A stretch of 64,000 bases of DNA, taken from contig NW_006920421.1 of assembly GCF_000344685.1 (NCBI RefSeq), positions 1,114,446 through 1,178,445 on the forward strand, written 5' to 3'. Of this stretch, positions 15,126 through 26,100 are shown piece after piece (positions within the stretch are counted from its first letter, which is position 1; each line of letters starts with the position of its first letter). The position numbers and the translations under genes were made by a program. The notes beneath the pieces were generated by a model, which was not told where the DNA came from, did not search any database, and saw only the letters and a list, made by a program, of their open reading frames with translations. Source of the stretch: Gloeophyllum trabeum ATCC 11539. Its lineage: Eukaryota; Basidiomycota; Agaricomycetes; Gloeophyllales; Gloeophyllaceae.

Positions 15126-15787
15126 AACGCCGTGCCGGGGGTCTGCGGTCTGTTATGTAACGGTAGATTCCGTGGCTTTCCGGAGGCCGTTTCGGGGCAC
15201 TGTGGCAGGTTAATATGTACGAATATTCGCGATAATTAGAGAGTAATCACGTCCACGTGAGATGGTAACCTGCGAGGCAGTAGTCTCCCAAAGGCGACCG
15301 ATTAAATGCCTCCCTTATAAGGCAGGTGGAGGGCAGTCGGCAGACAGTGGTGTGAACGCTGCAGCTTGTCATGGAGACTGGTGAGGGCGCGGCGGATGCC
15401 GGGCTGCATGTGCATTAAAGCCCGTTGGCATCGGCGGCATGGTAAGTTGATGGCGGTGAAACGGAGGAATGGGCGACAGAACAGGGGCCCTGCGCTGCGA
15501 GAAAGGAAGCGTTCGCGTCTATTCGACCGTGCCCTGTCGTCGCATGAGATCAAAAAGTGTAACACAGCATTTATAGACTTTTGGGCGCCCACCAGACAGG
15601 CGTGTGTCGGCTCTGCAGAAGCAATTTAGGATCAGGGTCCAGCCTCGATCTCCCTCCCGGCGCGGCTAAGCCAACGGTTCAATTGCCCCGATGCACATTG
15701 CACCGGCCCTCGTCTTTTCTTTTATCGCTGCCATTCCCTCGACGTTCCCGTATTTACGCTCGTCCCTGACGCCCCCAGCTCTACCGT
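15126..15787. other. intergenic, upstream of bZIP gene
   Basis: About 660 bp between the XPB stop and the bZIP start. It should hold the XPB 3' UTR and the bZIP promoter. A CACGTG E-box lies at about 15254-15259 (tccacgtgag). No coding exon was recognised. Confidence 0.4.
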
Positions 15788-16884
15788 ATGTCGTCAAAGC
15801 GAGGTAGGAAGAGGAACGACAACCTCCCCCCCAACCGTGCCCGGGATGTGCAGAGAGCGTTCAGAGCGAGGAGGGCGGCCCACTTGCAGGTACCGTCTCC
15901 GCTTTCTATTCCGTCCCATACGCGGGCATGCTGACCACCGCTCACTTGCCTGTCGTAATTAAGGCCATGGAGAAACGGCTCGAGGAAGTGGAGGAGGAGA
16001 ACACCCGACTGCGGGCAGCGCTGAACCTGCCTCCGGCGAACCGTCCCCCGCTCGGGAAAGGCCCCACGGGCAAAGACAAGCCAAAGATCTTTTCCTCAGC
16101 CGGGGCCTCGACGTCCGCCGGATTGGCGTCGCCCCTCGCCTCCAACAGTGGCGCGACGTCGTCCGCCGAGTCGTCGCGAACGAGCTCGCTTTCCCCGTCG
16201 GCCATGGCCGCCCAAATCGCATCCCCCACGACCATTCAGGCGATGGATAACGCTGCATGGGACCAGGCTTTCTTACGGGACAGCCGGCCTGACGGCCACG
16301 CTTCCCCTGCACCCGCTCCCTATCGCCTGTCCGCCGTCACGCCATCAATGTCCCAGAAATCCCCGTCGCAATACTCCATGTCTACCAACCCGCTGCCATC
16401 GACCTCGCGGCAGTCTGTTGGAAACATCTACATTCCGACGGAGCCGCCCAATTACGCCCATACCGCTGATCGCCCACCGCCTCCGAGTGGCGCTTATGAT
16501 AGCGGGTCGAACTTCCTATTGCGCGACGTCCGGGAGGACAGTCAGCAATATTCGTACTCGCAGCCCGGATTTTCCCCCACTTCCAATCTAGGGTCGCTCC
16601 ATCACCAGCCCCAAATGTCCGACAGTCCGTCCCTCTCTTCACTCTCAGGGTATCAGCAGCGCGAGCCGGGGTCGGCGCTGTCGAACCTGCCCTATTCACA
16701 TAGACGTTCAATAACGGAGCCACTGGGCGGCTTCCGAGGGAACGTAGGGCAATACACGGCTCTGCCCCCGACTACCATGCCCCAGCAGCAGGGGGGAGTG
16801 CGTCTCTCGCCTCCCACTCGACTGCTCGACGTCCCCCGTGCAGGACACAACCCCGGACTGGCGCGCATCAACCAGCTGCCGTAG
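15788..16884 (+). CDS. bZIP transcription factor, YAP-like basic region
   Basis: DNA-binding protein starting MSSKRGRKRNDNLPPNRARD, continuing VQRAFRARRAAHLQ. After one intron (donor at the end of HLQ) it reads AMEKRLEEVEEENTRLRAAL, the start of a leucine-zipper coiled coil. The QRAF-R core resembles the Yap/Pap1 group. The rest (about residues 60-350) is low-complexity, rich in Ser, Pro and Gln with no other domain, and ends ARINQLP-stop at 16882-16884. The zipper is short, with regular heptads for only about three turns. Targets cannot be read from sequence. The protein lacks recognisable Cys-rich domains of oxidative-stress Yap1, so an oxidative role should not be assumed. Confidence 0.87.
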
Positions 16885-17641
16885 CTGGTCTGGTCTGATC
16901 GCGCCCTCCGTGTCGCCCAACGACCAGGTGCATGGACATTCTGTCGTCACATCGGACATGGCATAGGTGGTCTCAATAGGTGGAAGAAAATTCTGTATCT
17001 CTAATCGATCGATAGTGCTCTGGGTTACTTCGCATTCACATAGATGTACAAGCATTATCCCCGTCTCTCTGCAACTACTGGATATACTAGTTTATTTATT
17101 TCGATGTACTCTCTCTGCTGTAACGATAGTGCCGTCCGCGATGTCGGACGCGAGCCTACAACGAGCGCTGTACGTTGCCACCGGCAGGATACGCTGCGGT
17201 GACCGAGTCATGGGGAGCGGCGCATCAGGCACGGCTTCACAGCTTCGGCCTCGGTACGGTGCTTCTCATCACGATCCGATCTTACCTCGTTTTGACCTGG
17301 CCGCTTTCCTAATGTGGAAGGTGGATCGCTGTCCTTCGCTGCTCCCAGGCCCCGGAGTGAGGCAGCCCTGGCGCCATTAGAACTCGAAGCGGTGGCGACT
17401 CGGGGATTCTGCAGATACTCTCTCTGCGGTTAATGTACACAAACACGTGACGCTCTGCCACACCGCGAGGAACGCCGTCTCGCTACACATCGTCCTTAAC
17501 ACAGACCATATCATGTCTCGGATCTTGCTGCTGCATCATCCATACCGAGCATCACGATACAGCGCGTCTACCCAGAGCGGCAGGCCGGGCCAGGTGATTG
17601 TCGCGGCGGACCAGAAGGGGCGGCGCCCGGTTGAGGTGCGA
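16885..17641. other. convergent intergenic region, bZIP / UNG
   Basis: About 750 bp between the convergent bZIP (+) and uracil-DNA glycosylase (-) stops. Open frames here have no conserved content. No repeat seen. Confidence 0.4.
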
Positions 17642-19200
17642 TCACTGCGCCGCTTCAAGGGAACACCAGTCCACCACCGCGTCTGGTCCATATCGCTCCT
17701 TCAGCCATTCATTAGCCTTCTTGAAGTGCCCATTCCCTAGAAAACCTTGGTGGGCACTGAGGGGTGATGGGTGCTGTCCACAGCGTCGATAGTCAGGTCC
17801 AAGCTCGCACGATCGTACAAACTAAACTCACCGCACTGGTCAGGATCAGATGCTTTTTCTACAGCCATCTCGGAGGATCAGATCCACGATAGGGCACGAT
17901 AGACCTGCCATACCTTGTCTAATTTTGCCACACGTTTGGCCGCCCACTTTCCCCAAGCCAGGAAGACGACGCCTCGTCCGTACCCGGCCTTGCCCGAAGA
18001 CCCGCTAGTGAGATTCGCGCCTCCATATTTATCCACGACATCAACGACTTTGTCCGTGAACTCCTCCCACCCTTTTCCGGAGTGAGAACCTGCGTTTCCC
18101 GCTCGGACTGTCAAACACGTGTTCAGCAGCAGAACGCCGTTGTCCGCCCATGCCGTCAAGTTCCTAGGTCGTAAAACATAAGGCGATCCTGGAACATGCG
18201 ACGAAGAACCTGTCCGAATACTCACCCGTGCTTTGGGGGGGAGAACTCGGGGTACTCGGCTTTAATCTCGGCATATATCTTCGAACGACAGAAGTGAGAC
18301 CAAGTCTACATGGCACAACACAAGCCCCCCTTACGTTTCTCAATGACGGTGGAACCGCCACACCTGGTGGAACAGAGAAGCAGAGGCCTGTGGATCATTA
18401 CGGTGGACCATCAGGTACATTGCGAAGGTGACGCTCCCAATGACCCTCACCATGAGCTTGCCCCGGGCCGTGGTAGGGATCTTGTCCGATGATGACGACT
18501 TTCAGCTTTCCCAGTGGGGTGCGCGACCAAGCATAGATGTTCCTAGCTAAAATAAAGGTGAAGGTATTTGTGACTCAAATAAGCTTGCAAGACTTACGCG
18601 AAGGGAAGACCGAATGGCCCTTGGCGTCCGCGCTGGTAACTCCTTCCTCCCACAAAAATCTTTTCAGGGCGAGGAAGTACGGCTTCTTTATCTCATCTTT
18701 GAGTAACTTTAACCTGTCCACAGCAAAATACCTGTAGGAAGCTTTTCGCTTTACGACGACTATGGGACTAACCAACTCATGCCCATCGTCTCGCATTCTA
18801 ATTCGAGTAGCCTCGTCTGTTCTTCTGATAAGGCTGCCCTGTATGACGCCATAGAAAAGGGTATGGTATTCAAGAGCTGCAGGCCTCCAACTCTGACCAC
18901 GGGTCGTGTCGATTTGACCTCCACTGAACCGGATTCCTCGGATAAACTCGAGGAGGACCCGGAAGCCGCAAGTTTAGATTTTTTGGGCGCCTTTGACGTG
19001 TCAAACATATCCATGAGCGTCCTTTGTCTTTTGACAGAGGAAGCTTTGGCCTTTTGTGTGGAAGATTCCACGGGTTTAACTGTTGATGCTGTAACTTCCG
19101 CTTTTGCAATTAGTTCCACCTGGGTGGCCGTTACGACCTCCGAAACATTGGCCTTTGTTTCCAGATCCTCAAGATAGACGATAGGCATAGAGTCTCCCAT
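17642..19200 (-). CDS. UNG1: Uracil-DNA glycosylase (UNG, family 1)
   Basis: Removes uracil from DNA in base-excision repair. ATG at 19200 gives [14 protein letters not shown] and a Lys/Ser-rich regulatory N-terminus of about 110 residues. This includes QRTLMDMF, a PCNA-interacting (PIP) box-like sequence next to KAPKKSK, a likely nuclear localisation signal. The catalytic domain shows [37 protein letters not shown] (water-activating Asp), [36 protein letters not shown], and the [20 protein letters not shown] block with the catalytic His and DNA-intercalation loop. It ends [14 protein letters not shown] at 17642-17644. Family length and motif order are complete. The open frame continues upstream of 19200 only from a TTG codon, so a mitochondrial form is not supported here. 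Confidence 0.95.
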
Positions 19201-19723
19201 GGTTAGAGTGAGGAACGAGGACAGAGAGAAGAGATATCCTAAAGAAATGAGAAGCAATATTATTCGTACCGGACGCGTCGAAACGCGTGTCAAGTAATTA
19301 CAGCGCGTTATTTATCCATGTAGATCCTTATTTGGCTATATTTGGGTTCTCGCGTGCAGCTCGCGTGTTCGCGGCTCTTTACCCACCCGGAAGCGCCTGC
19401 CAGTGTAACGCGACGCTATCACCGAAGCCTACTGGATGCATTGGATTCCTTAAACCTTGTATATCACTGTCCTTAATATTTGCCACACTGCCGCGCTCAC
19501 ATTCCTCGCCGTCTCCTCCTGCGTCCAAGTCCACGTCCGGACGTGCAGAACGGAAACAGCAAAGTACTAGGAAAGCCGGACGGAAGCAACTTGCACCGCT
19601 GCTAACACATGTGCAGAACGTCGGCCTTCAGGCATCTGCCTCGCTAGACTGGAGCACAAGCTACCAGGCAGGGCCATCTAGGTATGTGAACATACTCTGC
19701 ACTTGTTCTGCTTCTGACTTCTC
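19201..19723. promoter_or_regulatory. divergent intergenic region, UNG / dolichol kinase
   Basis: About 520 bp between divergent genes. A GTG-initiated open frame runs through it in phase with the dolichol kinase gene across a possible intron (19681-19733), so an upstream exon is conceivable, but no in-frame ATG was found. Confidence 0.35.
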
Positions 19724-22700
19724 ATGCCTGTCAGTCCAGGGTCGGTTACTACAGATGAAGAAGACGGTACAGACGTAGAAGACATCACCTCCCGAGGACG
19801 GTCGTATGGACAAAACAAGATCACTGCGCGGCCTTCTAGGTTTTCTCGTAACGGGTCTGAGGGACTACATCCTATTGATTCTAGACACTCCCGTGACGGT
19901 TCCATCCGTAGGTCCTCCTTCACGCGCTCACGCTCCCCCATGCCTCCTGCGGAATCCATGAATGCCGCCGATATACCGAGGACCTCTTCTCCTTCATGGG
20001 CCTCACGTAACCGCCGAACGTCCGATATGTATCTTCTCCCTCCGTCCCTCGATCTCTCATTTCGCTTGCCCTTCTCCGCAAAGCTCTGGACAATTTCTAT
20101 GGACGCGAGAAAGGCGGGTGAATGTTTCCTGCTTGCTGCGTCCCTGGCGTACGTTACGCAGAAGCTGTCATCCGAACAATTCACGTCTGCGCCAGACATA
20201 CAAGTTTCCACAGGTTCTCATCCGTGCACGTTCTGGTGTTGCAACATTTCGTTTACATTACCTTCCCAGAACTCCAGCTTCTGATCATGGCATCCGTAAC
20301 TTACATGATTTGGGGCCATCTTTCATCTGAAAATCCCACTTCCGAGACACATCCGACCCGAGGAGGGACCCTACAGATACCTCGCCCCGCGTCTCCCCGC
20401 CCCGGTGATACGCGGGAGAGTAAGCGAATAATATCTGTCTCTCGCAAGGAGTATCAGAGCTTCGTCTGGATGACAGTGCCGAAAAACTACAGGTACGCGA
20501 TTTTTCTCAAGCCATGGGGTCTGGGAACAAAGGTTTGAAGGTTGAGTCTAGAGAGTCCTCCGATGACGGCATCTGCACAGCCCTTCTTCTAGGTCCACTG
20601 ACGGCCTCCGCCATGTTGTACTCGTCCGTAAAGATCAGCCTACGACCTGATGGAGACCGTGGCACGTTGCCTTCGACGTGGTTGGTCGAGCCCCCCGCAG
20701 CCCTTGAAAATGTTTCATACCCTGGCACCGCGGGGGAAGCCCTTCTTGTTTCCCGCCTTAACGCAGTAAACCTAGCGACACTTTGTTCTACTGTCCTTCT
20801 TGTTCATGTATGCGCTTCCTTCTGGGCTGAATACCGCGCTTCAGAGGGTATTGGTAAACCCGAGGGTGAGCGGCGCTCCGTGCCGAGAAGCGAGGCCCGT
20901 AAATCGTGGCTGTACGTACTTTTCACGTTCAGCACGACCCTGGCCATGCTGCTTGTGAAGGCGTTGCTAGCGGACGCTGTCTCCCCCATCTGGCAACGTT
21001 CGTACCGCTTCCACTAAATTTTTTCCAGGCTTGTTGGCTGAATCACCTGGTCGCCAGACTTGAACTACTTCGATGTCGCCGCTGCCTCGTTGTTCTACCA
21101 GTTTGCGATGTACATCTCTGTGCGCCTGGCGCACCGCAGCTTCACCCTCGGCGAGCTCGGTCTGGTGTCTGTTGGCGCGACGGCGCTATTCATGGAGATG
21201 GCTAATTTGACGATTGCGAGGGTACGTTTCTTCCAGCCAAAATTTCCAGCGCTCACTTGTAAAGACGTCTTCAGATATGGCCGATGACGACGCCGTACAT
21301 TAAGACCTACCGCTTGCCGACTCCCCTGCTCATATACCAGATTGCTATGATACCTGGCTCTCTTCTCACCGGCTTCCTGCTTTGTCCGATCCTTGTACTG
21401 TCTCGGCATATAGCCCAGCAATCTGTCCGACGTCTTCGCGTTCGACAAGAGCGGATGGGTTATCGCAGATCGTTGGCCTTGGGCTTTTACGGAGGAGCGG
21501 CTATCATTATTGGCGGTCTCATCGGCATATGGACGCGCTGGTGTCTACGAAACCGCGACCCTTGGCTATATATCATCTTCTGGCTATTGCAGGGGCGGAA
21601 AAAGTGGAGTCGGCCGGCTCTTCTCGCTTACTGGGGTTTATTGGGATCTATCAGCGTAGGTACGTGGAATCGACAGCTAGCAAGGTCCAGGCGGTATCGC
21701 TCTATGAACCCGTCGACCGGCACGGCCGAGTCCTTCTCCGTGCCCAACTCCTTTGGCGCGTCGACTCCGCCTGAGGCTAGCGCTCCCGCGACTCCGCCCG
21801 CGGCTGGAGGACGGTCTTTCGCCAATCTGCCGAATCTCCCCAATTTTCCGAACGGCGCTCAGATGTCAAGTGCGGCCACGGATTTTCTGGACGCTGCTGA
21901 CAAACGCGTGCCGACCCTGAGCCTGAATGCAAGGCGCAAGAGTTTCCATCTTCTGGCCGTTGCGATGTTCCTGCCCGGTGTCGCCTTTGACGTAAGGGCA
22001 TCTTACTTTCTAAAGGAATAACGGAGACTTACAATCCGTTTAGCCTGCGTTCACACATGTCGCGTTTAGTGCCGCCTTTGCGCTGTTCACGTTCGCGGAA
22101 TACGTCCGCTTCTTCGCATTATATCCTTTTGGGGCGGCTGTGCATTTGTTCATGAACGAGTTCCTTGATCACAAGGACAGCGGAACGGCGATACTTAGTC
22201 ATTTCTACCTATTGACCGGCTGCGCTGGGTCAGTCTGGCTGGAGGGGTAAGGTTTACTCGGGCGCCGATTTGATCCTTGCTCATCATGATTCACCAGTTC
22301 GACACGTTTCCTTGCCTTCACTGGCATTCTTGTGCTGGGTGTCGGAGATGCTGTAGTACGTCGGTGCCTTTATACGCCCGGACCGTAGATCCTGACCATG
22401 GAAATAGGCGTCTATAGTGGGTAAGCGAATAGGGAGGCACCGATGGTCCATCACCACACCGAAGACGCTAGAAGGTAGTGCTGGGTTCACTCTGTCAATC
22501 GTCGCTTGTGCATGGCTGCTGCAGCTGTGCGGTCTAACGGAGCGGTTCTCGGTGCGCCTCGTATGCCCTTACTTTGAAGCGTAACTGACCGATCACCCCT
22601 AAAGATCGTCCGGTACGCAGCGGTCGCGGCTCTGTCCTCCGTTCTAGAGGCTCTGTCGCAGCAGAATGACAATCTAACTCTGCCCCTCTATATGTGGAGC

Positions 22701-22724
22701 ATGCTGGTGATAGCGGATGTATAA
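19724..22724 (+). CDS. SEC59: Dolichol kinase (Sec59/DOLK)
   Basis: CTP-dependent kinase that makes dolichyl phosphate, the lipid carrier for N-glycosylation, in the ER membrane. ATG 19724 gives MPVSPGSVTTDEEDGTDVED and a Ser/Arg-rich soluble N-terminus. Many hydrophobic segments follow: SWLYVLFTFSTTLAMLLVKA, LLIYQIAMIPGSLLTGFLL and LALGFYGGAAIIIGGLIGIW among others. The C-terminal catalytic part includes RRKSFHLLAVAMFLPGVAFD, ALYPFGAAVHLFMNEFLDHK, the CTP-binding type LVLGVGDAV then ASIVGKRIGRHRW, and LEALSQQNDNLTLPLYMWSM. It ends VIADV-stop at 22722-22724. The catalytic half is clear. The start is the first usable ATG; an extra 5' exon is possible. Confidence 0.9.
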
Positions 22725-23177
22725 CGTACCGCAGAATGTACTTGACCTAACTAGAGCTGACGTGTACCTCGGGGGTTGATCTCGACGTTGCCTGGACCCG
22801 ACGTGTGTGCCGGGCGCCCCCGATGCCTGACAGTGCAGCACCGCCACCAAGATGAAAGTGAGAGTGGTCCATGGCCCGGAGACCGGCCGGGCAACGACGG
22901 CCGGAGAGGGGTCCAGATGATGATGTCAGACGGCCGGGGTCGGCCGAGCATGGAGGAGAGCAGTGGTTGGAGCGATGGTGCGCATTCGGTCGATCTGCAC
23001 TTGCTCGCTGCCTGCTGCCTGCCTGCTCCTTTCCGTTTATTTTCGGTTCCCTTCTGCATGCTTATCCGTACATTCCGCGCTAATCCGCAGATTATTGGCC
23101 GCTGACCGCCCTCTGCCAACTGCCTTGGCCGAACCCGCGCCTGAGGACTGAAGAAGCAGAGCGTGTACGCAGAACCG
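22725..23177. other. intergenic, GC-rich leader of histidine kinase gene
   Basis: About 450 bp between two plus-strand genes. It is GC-rich with repeated GGCCGG/CCGG words around 22870-22950. Probably the kinase promoter and 5' UTR; no coding exon recognised. Confidence 0.4.
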
Positions 23178-26100
23178 ATGGAGAGCAAGGCTAACAAAGA
23201 ACCTGTCGATGGCAGCCACCCTAACCTCCCATTCTTACCCAGTAATCTCCCTTCTCGCTCCCCACGGATGGCAGTTTCTCAACAAGTATCATCTTCAGTC
23301 CCATCAGTACCCGTGCCTTCGAGGAGAGAACCGAAGCGCCCTTCAAGACCATCCACCGCGTCCAGTGCTGAAGGACATTCCAGTGTCTTGCCGTCTGTGA
23401 TACGAGCAACGACTGCCGCGAGCGAGGCGCGCAGGCACATCCAAGATGAAGGCTTCCGATCAGATGTTGGTACGTCGCGAGTGGGGCAGGATAGTATCTC
23501 GGAAGGGGACGGTTCCTTGAGTAACGACGGCGCGTCCGATCGGCGTGCGGGTTCGGAAGAGATTGTACAGTCCGACCTAGGTACGTCACTACACATTCGA
23601 TCCTTCTGCTCTGCTCTTTCCAACCTGGCACTCTAGGTTGGCTGCCGTCTCCATTCGATGCATCGACCTCTACCTCGGAGCAGTCTGACCCATTCTCGGA
23701 TTATGCTTCTTCCCATGACACCGTAGAAGCAGATTATGACTGGGCTACATTTATCGAAGCCTATGCCACGGGCAGATGGGATCCCCTCCGAACCCCCAAG
23801 CCTCCCAGGTCGCGGCTCGGCGGACACTTTTCTACACCATCGGAGCCCGCTCAGTCGCCGATGCATTTCGATCTGGACGTGCCCGCGCCTAACGAAGTGA
23901 CGAATCTCCCTTCACCCGGTGAGCAGCGGCAATCACAAGATGCAATGTCATTTTCCGACTGGCAGTTTCTGAATCGTTCAGAACCCCGTTCAGCAGGTTC
24001 AAGTATCCAGGTATCCCCGGAAACCCTCGGGGACACACCACCGGAAACGCAGCCCTCAGAAAGCAGCGACTCCGTAGCGACAATGTCAACTACTCGGTCC
24101 AGCGCCTCTCATGCCACTGGCTACACCTCCAATAGCGCAGGCAAATCATCACTCTTGGAGCCCAAACCGCGGTTCCCTGTCCCGCTCACTATCAACATGC
24201 CCGCTAATCGTTTGCGCAATTCCTTCGCAGACTTTCGTAGCGCCCTAGCTCCTCCTATCGGCCATAGACCTCCAGCGTCCAGCCCTGAGATTGCTACGCA
24301 TACGGCTACCATGCGGCTGGCTGCCGCACGGATATCGTTGGCTCCACTTGCCTTGCCCTCCCCTGAGCACGAACTAACTGATCCCCTGCGAGGTCATCAT
24401 GCTATCATCCCAGGGTCACACCCTTCTGACCTTGATATACCCCTTGCATCCCCCGGGGAAGGGCGCAAAACGCGGCTAGGCAGCTTTTGGCAAGGAACGC
24501 AGGACGTAGAAGATTCAGAGAACTCTTCGATAGCCCGGGACCCGACCCCTTCCCCGTCTCCGGAGCCCCAAACCACGCAGTCCGAAGGAAATCAGGAAAT
24601 GCACGGCATGCCGACATTTACCCTTAACCGCCTCCCTCCTGCTACTGCGCCGGTCAAACCGCATCTCGGTGAAGACCATGCGAACGACTACTTCGGAAAT
24701 GTAGAAACCCCCAATTATAACAGGCAGCCGAAGACGATGCGCACGAGTTCCCTGACGGGTCAAAGACCTTCAGGACCGTACGAGCGACGTCCGTCGGAGC
24801 CGGGATTCCAACCGTCAGGTGTCGTCACCGTACCGGCCATTCCGCGCCGCCTGTGCTTGACGCGGCAGACATCATCACCTCTGCCTAATACTCGTGACGG
24901 TGCTATCCGTAATGCCAGGGTAGCATCGGATACATTGCCAGGTAAGGCGAGCCGAGCGGCGCGCGAAGAGCAGATGTATGAGGAGCTAGGGTACCTGGCG
25001 CCTCCCAATCCGCCTGATGAGTTGGAGCGACGGCGGGCCTTGTACAAGTAAGGGTTATCGCAGACATATAGTGTGGCGGTAAACTGACTCGCCCGCAGGT
25101 TCAACATTTGGGATACGAAAAGTGATGCTAATTTTGATCGTATCGTCCATCTGGCAAAACTTGTTTTCAGCACGAAAATTGTAGCGTTGTGCTTGGTTGA
25201 CGGGAACAACCTGTAAGTGCTACCTGTGATCCGTGCGTGTGTGCATGAGATGATTTCTCGGTTTTAGATGGGTGAAATCAGAATGTAAGTCATGAAGCGT
25301 CTGTAGCAATTCCTCGTTTTTTTCAACGATATTCCTTCTAGCTGGCATAGGAAAACGTGAATTCTATCCGCGCCCCATGAGCTTCGGTGCCCATGTTCTT
25401 CTCCAGCGGTCAGTGAATTCCGGATACTATAATCCCTGATACCGCGACTCATTTGCACGCGTAGCGGGGACGAACCGACGGTTGTCCTTGATACCACGCA
25501 AGATTGGAGATTCTCCCAAAACGTGACCACTACTTATATCCTATAGGCCTCACAATTAATGTCCGTTTCTAGCCTTTGGTCACTGGACAACCCTACGCAC
25601 GATTCTATGCGGGGGCACCTCTACGGACGCAAGACGGATATAATGTCGGAACGTAAGCCCATCAGCTAGACTGGTTTATTGTGATCCAATATCTCCCGTG
25701 CTGACTTGATGGTTTCAGATTAAGTCTTGTGGATGACGTCCCCCATAGAGACTTCAGCCCACGGCAAAGGCATACATTAAAGGAGTTCGCCGTGAGTACA
25801 AACTTGTATTTTGCCTATGGACATCGACAGACCTTTTCGGTAGGCTATTGCAATGCGAGAGATGGAGCTGTGGAGAGACAAAATTCAACTAAGGATTCGG
25901 GATCGTATCCAGAATTCGGTGGGTTGCAGCCCCAGATATGAGAATCCTTTCCTTGCTCATGTACAATGTAGATGGAGCAATTCACTCGAGAATGCCTGGA
26001 AATTGATACAGAAGGCAGCAAAGAGTCTCCGAATAGTCTATTTGGTTCACAGTCCATGGAGAAGATCTATGACCGCGCAGCTAAATTGGTCAAGCGCACA

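Noticed and set aside
19201..19293. N-terminal extension of UNG with hydrophobic sequence that looks like a mitochondrial or signal sequence
   Set aside because: The open frame begins with TTG, not ATG; no ATG precedes the 19200 start in frame.
19287..19778. Upstream exon of dolichol kinase
   Set aside because: In phase across a plausible intron, but the frame starts at GTG and has no ATG; kept only as a possibility.
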